Assembly: GCA_937890875.1 (NCBI GenBank)
Contig: CALAEB010000348.1
Span: forward strand, 1-5,647
Direction of reading: 5' to 3'
DNA from: an uncultured Anaerolineaceae bacterium
GTDB taxonomy: Bacteria > Chloroflexota > Anaerolineae > Anaerolineales > Anaerolineaceae
Length of the DNA stretch: 5,647 nt
Part shown: positions 4,204-5,647 of the stretch, one piece after another
Layout of the letters: each line of letters starts with the position of its first letter
How positions within the stretch are numbered: the first letter of the stretch is position 1
Program-made: the position numbers and the translations under genes
The notes under the pieces: model-generated
Database searches by the model: none
What the model saw: the letters and a program-made list of their open reading frames with translations, nothing else
Told to the model about the DNA's origin: nothing

Positions 4204-4899
4204 TCACTGCGGATTATTTCTGCGCTGCGGCTCCACCATGCCCAAAGAATCAAACAGCTGAGCCAAATGCCGCTCGCCTTCGCGGTCGACCAGCGCAATC
4301 ACTTCATCGTTCGCCATAAATGTGGTTTCGCCGTGCGGAGGGACCACCTCCCCATTCCGGATAATCGCCGCAATGACCGACCGAAGATCCAAATCTTTTA
4401 ACGCCTTGCCGATAATTGCCGCCTTTTCAGGAACCACCTCTTTTACCAGCGAGAAATCACCGCGCCCCAATTTCAGCAGCACCATCATATGCCCGCTCGA
4501 GATTTCCTCCTCGATCATCATGGACAGCAGCGCGACCTGATTCAAAGCGTAATCCACATGAAATGCGCTGTCAAAAAGCCAGGCGTGCTTCGGATTGTTC
4601 ACGCGGGCAATTTTCCTCGGCACCTGATATTTTTCGGCCGCCAGGTAGCATAACAGCAGATTCACATGATCGTCATCCGCCCCGGCGACCAGAACATCCG
4701 CCTCATTGATTCCCGCACGTTCCAATACCTCAGCGTCCAAACAATCGCCTTCGAAAATGATTTCCGTCGGGAGTTCTTTATGGACCAAACTCAAAACTTC
4801 CGGCCTGTGCTCGATCACAGACACCGTATGCTTTTGCGCCAGCAGCACACGGGCCAGCTGTGAACAGGTTCTTCCGGCAGAAGAAATCAGTACATTCAC
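4204..4899 (-). CDS. TrkA-family K+ uptake regulator, degenerate nucleotide-binding motif
   Basis: Cytoplasmic RCK-type protein of 231 residues that would gate a TrkH/KtrB-type potassium channel. TrkA-N (Rossmann) covers about 1-120 and TrkA-C about 135-218 (ending IALVDREGERHLAQLF). The glycine-rich loop is altered: SSAGRTC (6-12) where GxGxxG is expected, so G7 and G12 are Ser and Cys, while G9 and the acidic E30 after the second strand remain. The neighbouring TrkA keeps a normal loop, which suggests a specialised pair in which this subunit may bind nucleotide differently or not at all. The start is GTG; the previous gene's TGA overlaps it in GTGA (4 bases), and AGAGGTGG lies just upstream, so the two are translationally coupled. 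Last gene of the operon. Confidence 0.88.
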   Translation of the reverse strand: MNVLISSAGRTCSQLARVLLAQKHTVSVIEHRPEVLSLVHKELPTEIIFEGDCLDAEVLERAGINEADVLVAGADDDHVNLLLCYLAAEKYQVPRKIARVNNPKHAWLFDSAFHVDYALNQVALLSMMIEEEISSGHMMVLLKLGRGDFSLVKEVVPEKAAIIGKALKDLDLRSVIAAIIRNGEVVPPHGETTFMANDEVIALVDREGERHLAQLFDSLGMVEPQRRNNPQ

Positions 4900-5564
4900 T
4901 TTGCCACCTCTTTTGAGTCGACGCCTAAACTGATGAAAAGATTCTTCAATCCTTCCGTATTCGCGCTGACATGCAGAATATCGCCGGGAACGACCGGCAG
5001 GTTACTGGTAAAAAGCCGCGTCTTATTTTCATGGGTGATGGAAAAAATCAAACATTGGCTCACTTTCTGCAGTTCCTGGGCCGAAAAAGACAACCCGTTA
5101 TCCGGAACAACCACGTTATAAACGCCGACAGCTTTCGGATCCAGCGACGCCGCGCTTTTTCCCATACGATGCGCGATTTTTTCCTCGATCCGCAGAACGC
5201 CCCAGCTGATCATGGATACCGTTTGGACTTCCATCGCGTCAAACAGCAGGCGATATTCCAGTTTCGTATTCAACGCGACAATATTCTTCTGCTGATACTT
5301 TTCCTGGAACATTCTGGCCAGCGTCAGATTGAGCGTATCAACCGATGTTGTCAGGATGACAGCATCGGCCTGATCCGCGTGCGCCCGGTCCAGAACCTCC
5401 TTCACCAGCGCATCCCCATTAATCCGTTTTCCGCGGAATGTGTCCGGAAGTTGATTGAAATTCTCATATTTTGTTTCCACAACCGTAATTTCATGCCCGG
5501 CCAAATCCATCTCAACTGCCACATTCGCGCCAAATGTTCCGCAGCCAATCACTAATATTTTCAT
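4896..5564 (-). CDS. trkA: TrkA-family K+ uptake regulator
   Basis: Cytoplasmic RCK-type regulator of 222 residues for a Trk/Ktr potassium channel. The N-terminal Rossmann domain starts MKILVIGCGTFGANV, a proper GxGxxG loop (7-12), with E30 in TVVE as expected for NAD(H)-type binding. INGDALVKEVLDRA and ADAVILTTSVDTLNL are typical of TrkA-N. The C-terminal TrkA-C domain covers roughly 147-215 (VVPDNGLSF to VSANTEGLKNLF). ATG start with an A/G-rich ribosome site (AAAGGA, two copies). It lies 31 bases after the end of an unrecognised upstream gene and overlaps the second TrkA by 4 bases. The channel subunit (TrkH/KtrB) is not seen here and may lie further upstream. Confidence 0.92.
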   Translation of the reverse strand: MKILVIGCGTFGANVAVEMDLAGHEITVVETKYENFNQLPDTFRGKRINGDALVKEVLDRAHADQADAVILTTSVDTLNLTLARMFQEKYQQKNIVALNTKLEYRLLFDAMEVQTVSMISWGVLRIEEKIAHRMGKSAASLDPKAVGVYNVVVPDNGLSFSAQELQKVSQCLIFSITHENKTRLFTSNLPVVPGDILHVSANTEGLKNLFISLGVDSKEVAK

Positions 5565-5595
5565 ATCCTTTTTTTCCTTTTTTGCAAATTCTCAA

Positions 5596-5647
5596 TCAAA
5601 GGTCGTCAATATCATAAGGGACTTCCGTAATAACCACATTCGGATAG
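5596..5647 (-). CDS. C-terminal end of an unrecognised protein (partial)
   Basis: An open frame entering from the right edge ends in TGA at 5596-5598 and reads YPNVVITEVPYDIDDL. The 31-base gap to the trkA start and the lack of a terminator suggest the same operon. The tail is too short to name; it does not look like a typical TrkH C-terminus to me. Coding status rests on position and an open frame of only 17 codons. Confidence 0.4.
   Translation of the reverse strand, partial: YPNVVITEVPYDIDDL

Noticed and set aside
5596..5647. GyrA/ParC-like ITEVPY motif in the partial upstream gene
   Set aside because: The motif in topoisomerases lies deep inside the protein, but here the frame stops seven residues later, so the likeness is chance.

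Overview
The window is bacterial DNA of middling GC content with AT-rich, hairpin-dense spacers. It holds four complete, recognisable full-length genes plus a fifth, a run-off gene at the right edge and two very short leader genes. A TTG start (rnz), a GTG start (second TrkA) and a Rho-independent terminator are typical of bacteria. The substrate-binding proteins have signal peptides without a lipobox cysteine, which fits a cell with a periplasm better than a typical monoderm Firmicute. A tandem pair of ~220-residue TrkA proteins occurs in several anaerobic lineages (Firmicutes, Chloroflexi/Anaerolineae). I cannot fix the phylum from this sequence.

Layout. 1-240: a palindromic repeat element that carries a possible promoter for the next gene. 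241-1170 (+): ribonuclease Z, which trims tRNA 3' ends, followed by an inverted repeat and a terminator at 1269-1296. 1306-2286 (-): an ABC transporter substrate-binding protein of the TrpX type (ABC_sub_bind, PF04392), with an attenuator leader at 2310-2434. 2475-2874: about 400 bases without a normal gene, filled by nested palindromes and a second, inverted copy of the repeat element from the left edge. 2875-3855 (-): a close paralogue of the first binding protein, with its own attenuator leader at 3880-4011. 4204-5564 (-): two overlapping TrkA-type K+ uptake regulators. 5596-5647 (-): the last 16 codons of an unrecognised upstream gene.

The main discovery is in the two leaders. Each binding-protein gene is preceded by a perfect GC-rich terminator hairpin with a seven-T run, and just upstream of that by a 22-23 codon ORF. 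The leader of the first gene reads FFFFSFF at codons 8-14. The leader of the second reads YYYTY at codons 11-15, with Trp and Phe before it. In both, exactly five codons lie between the last Phe or Tyr codon and a 7-base segment. That segment is perfectly complementary to the 5' side and loop of the terminator, and it differs between the copies by a compensatory base change (GGTGCAG/CTGCACC versus TGTGCAG/CTGCACA). This is the architecture of classical ribosome-mediated attenuation. It predicts that the first binding protein is induced by phenylalanine starvation and the second by tyrosine starvation. The binding-protein family is already associated with aromatic amino acids (TrpX), so leader and gene product agree.

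The two modules look like a tandem duplication in which the sensing codons have changed from one aromatic amino acid to another while the RNA switch was kept. Permease and ATPase genes are not in the window, so both binding proteins appear to be monocistronic and would have to dock on a transporter encoded elsewhere.
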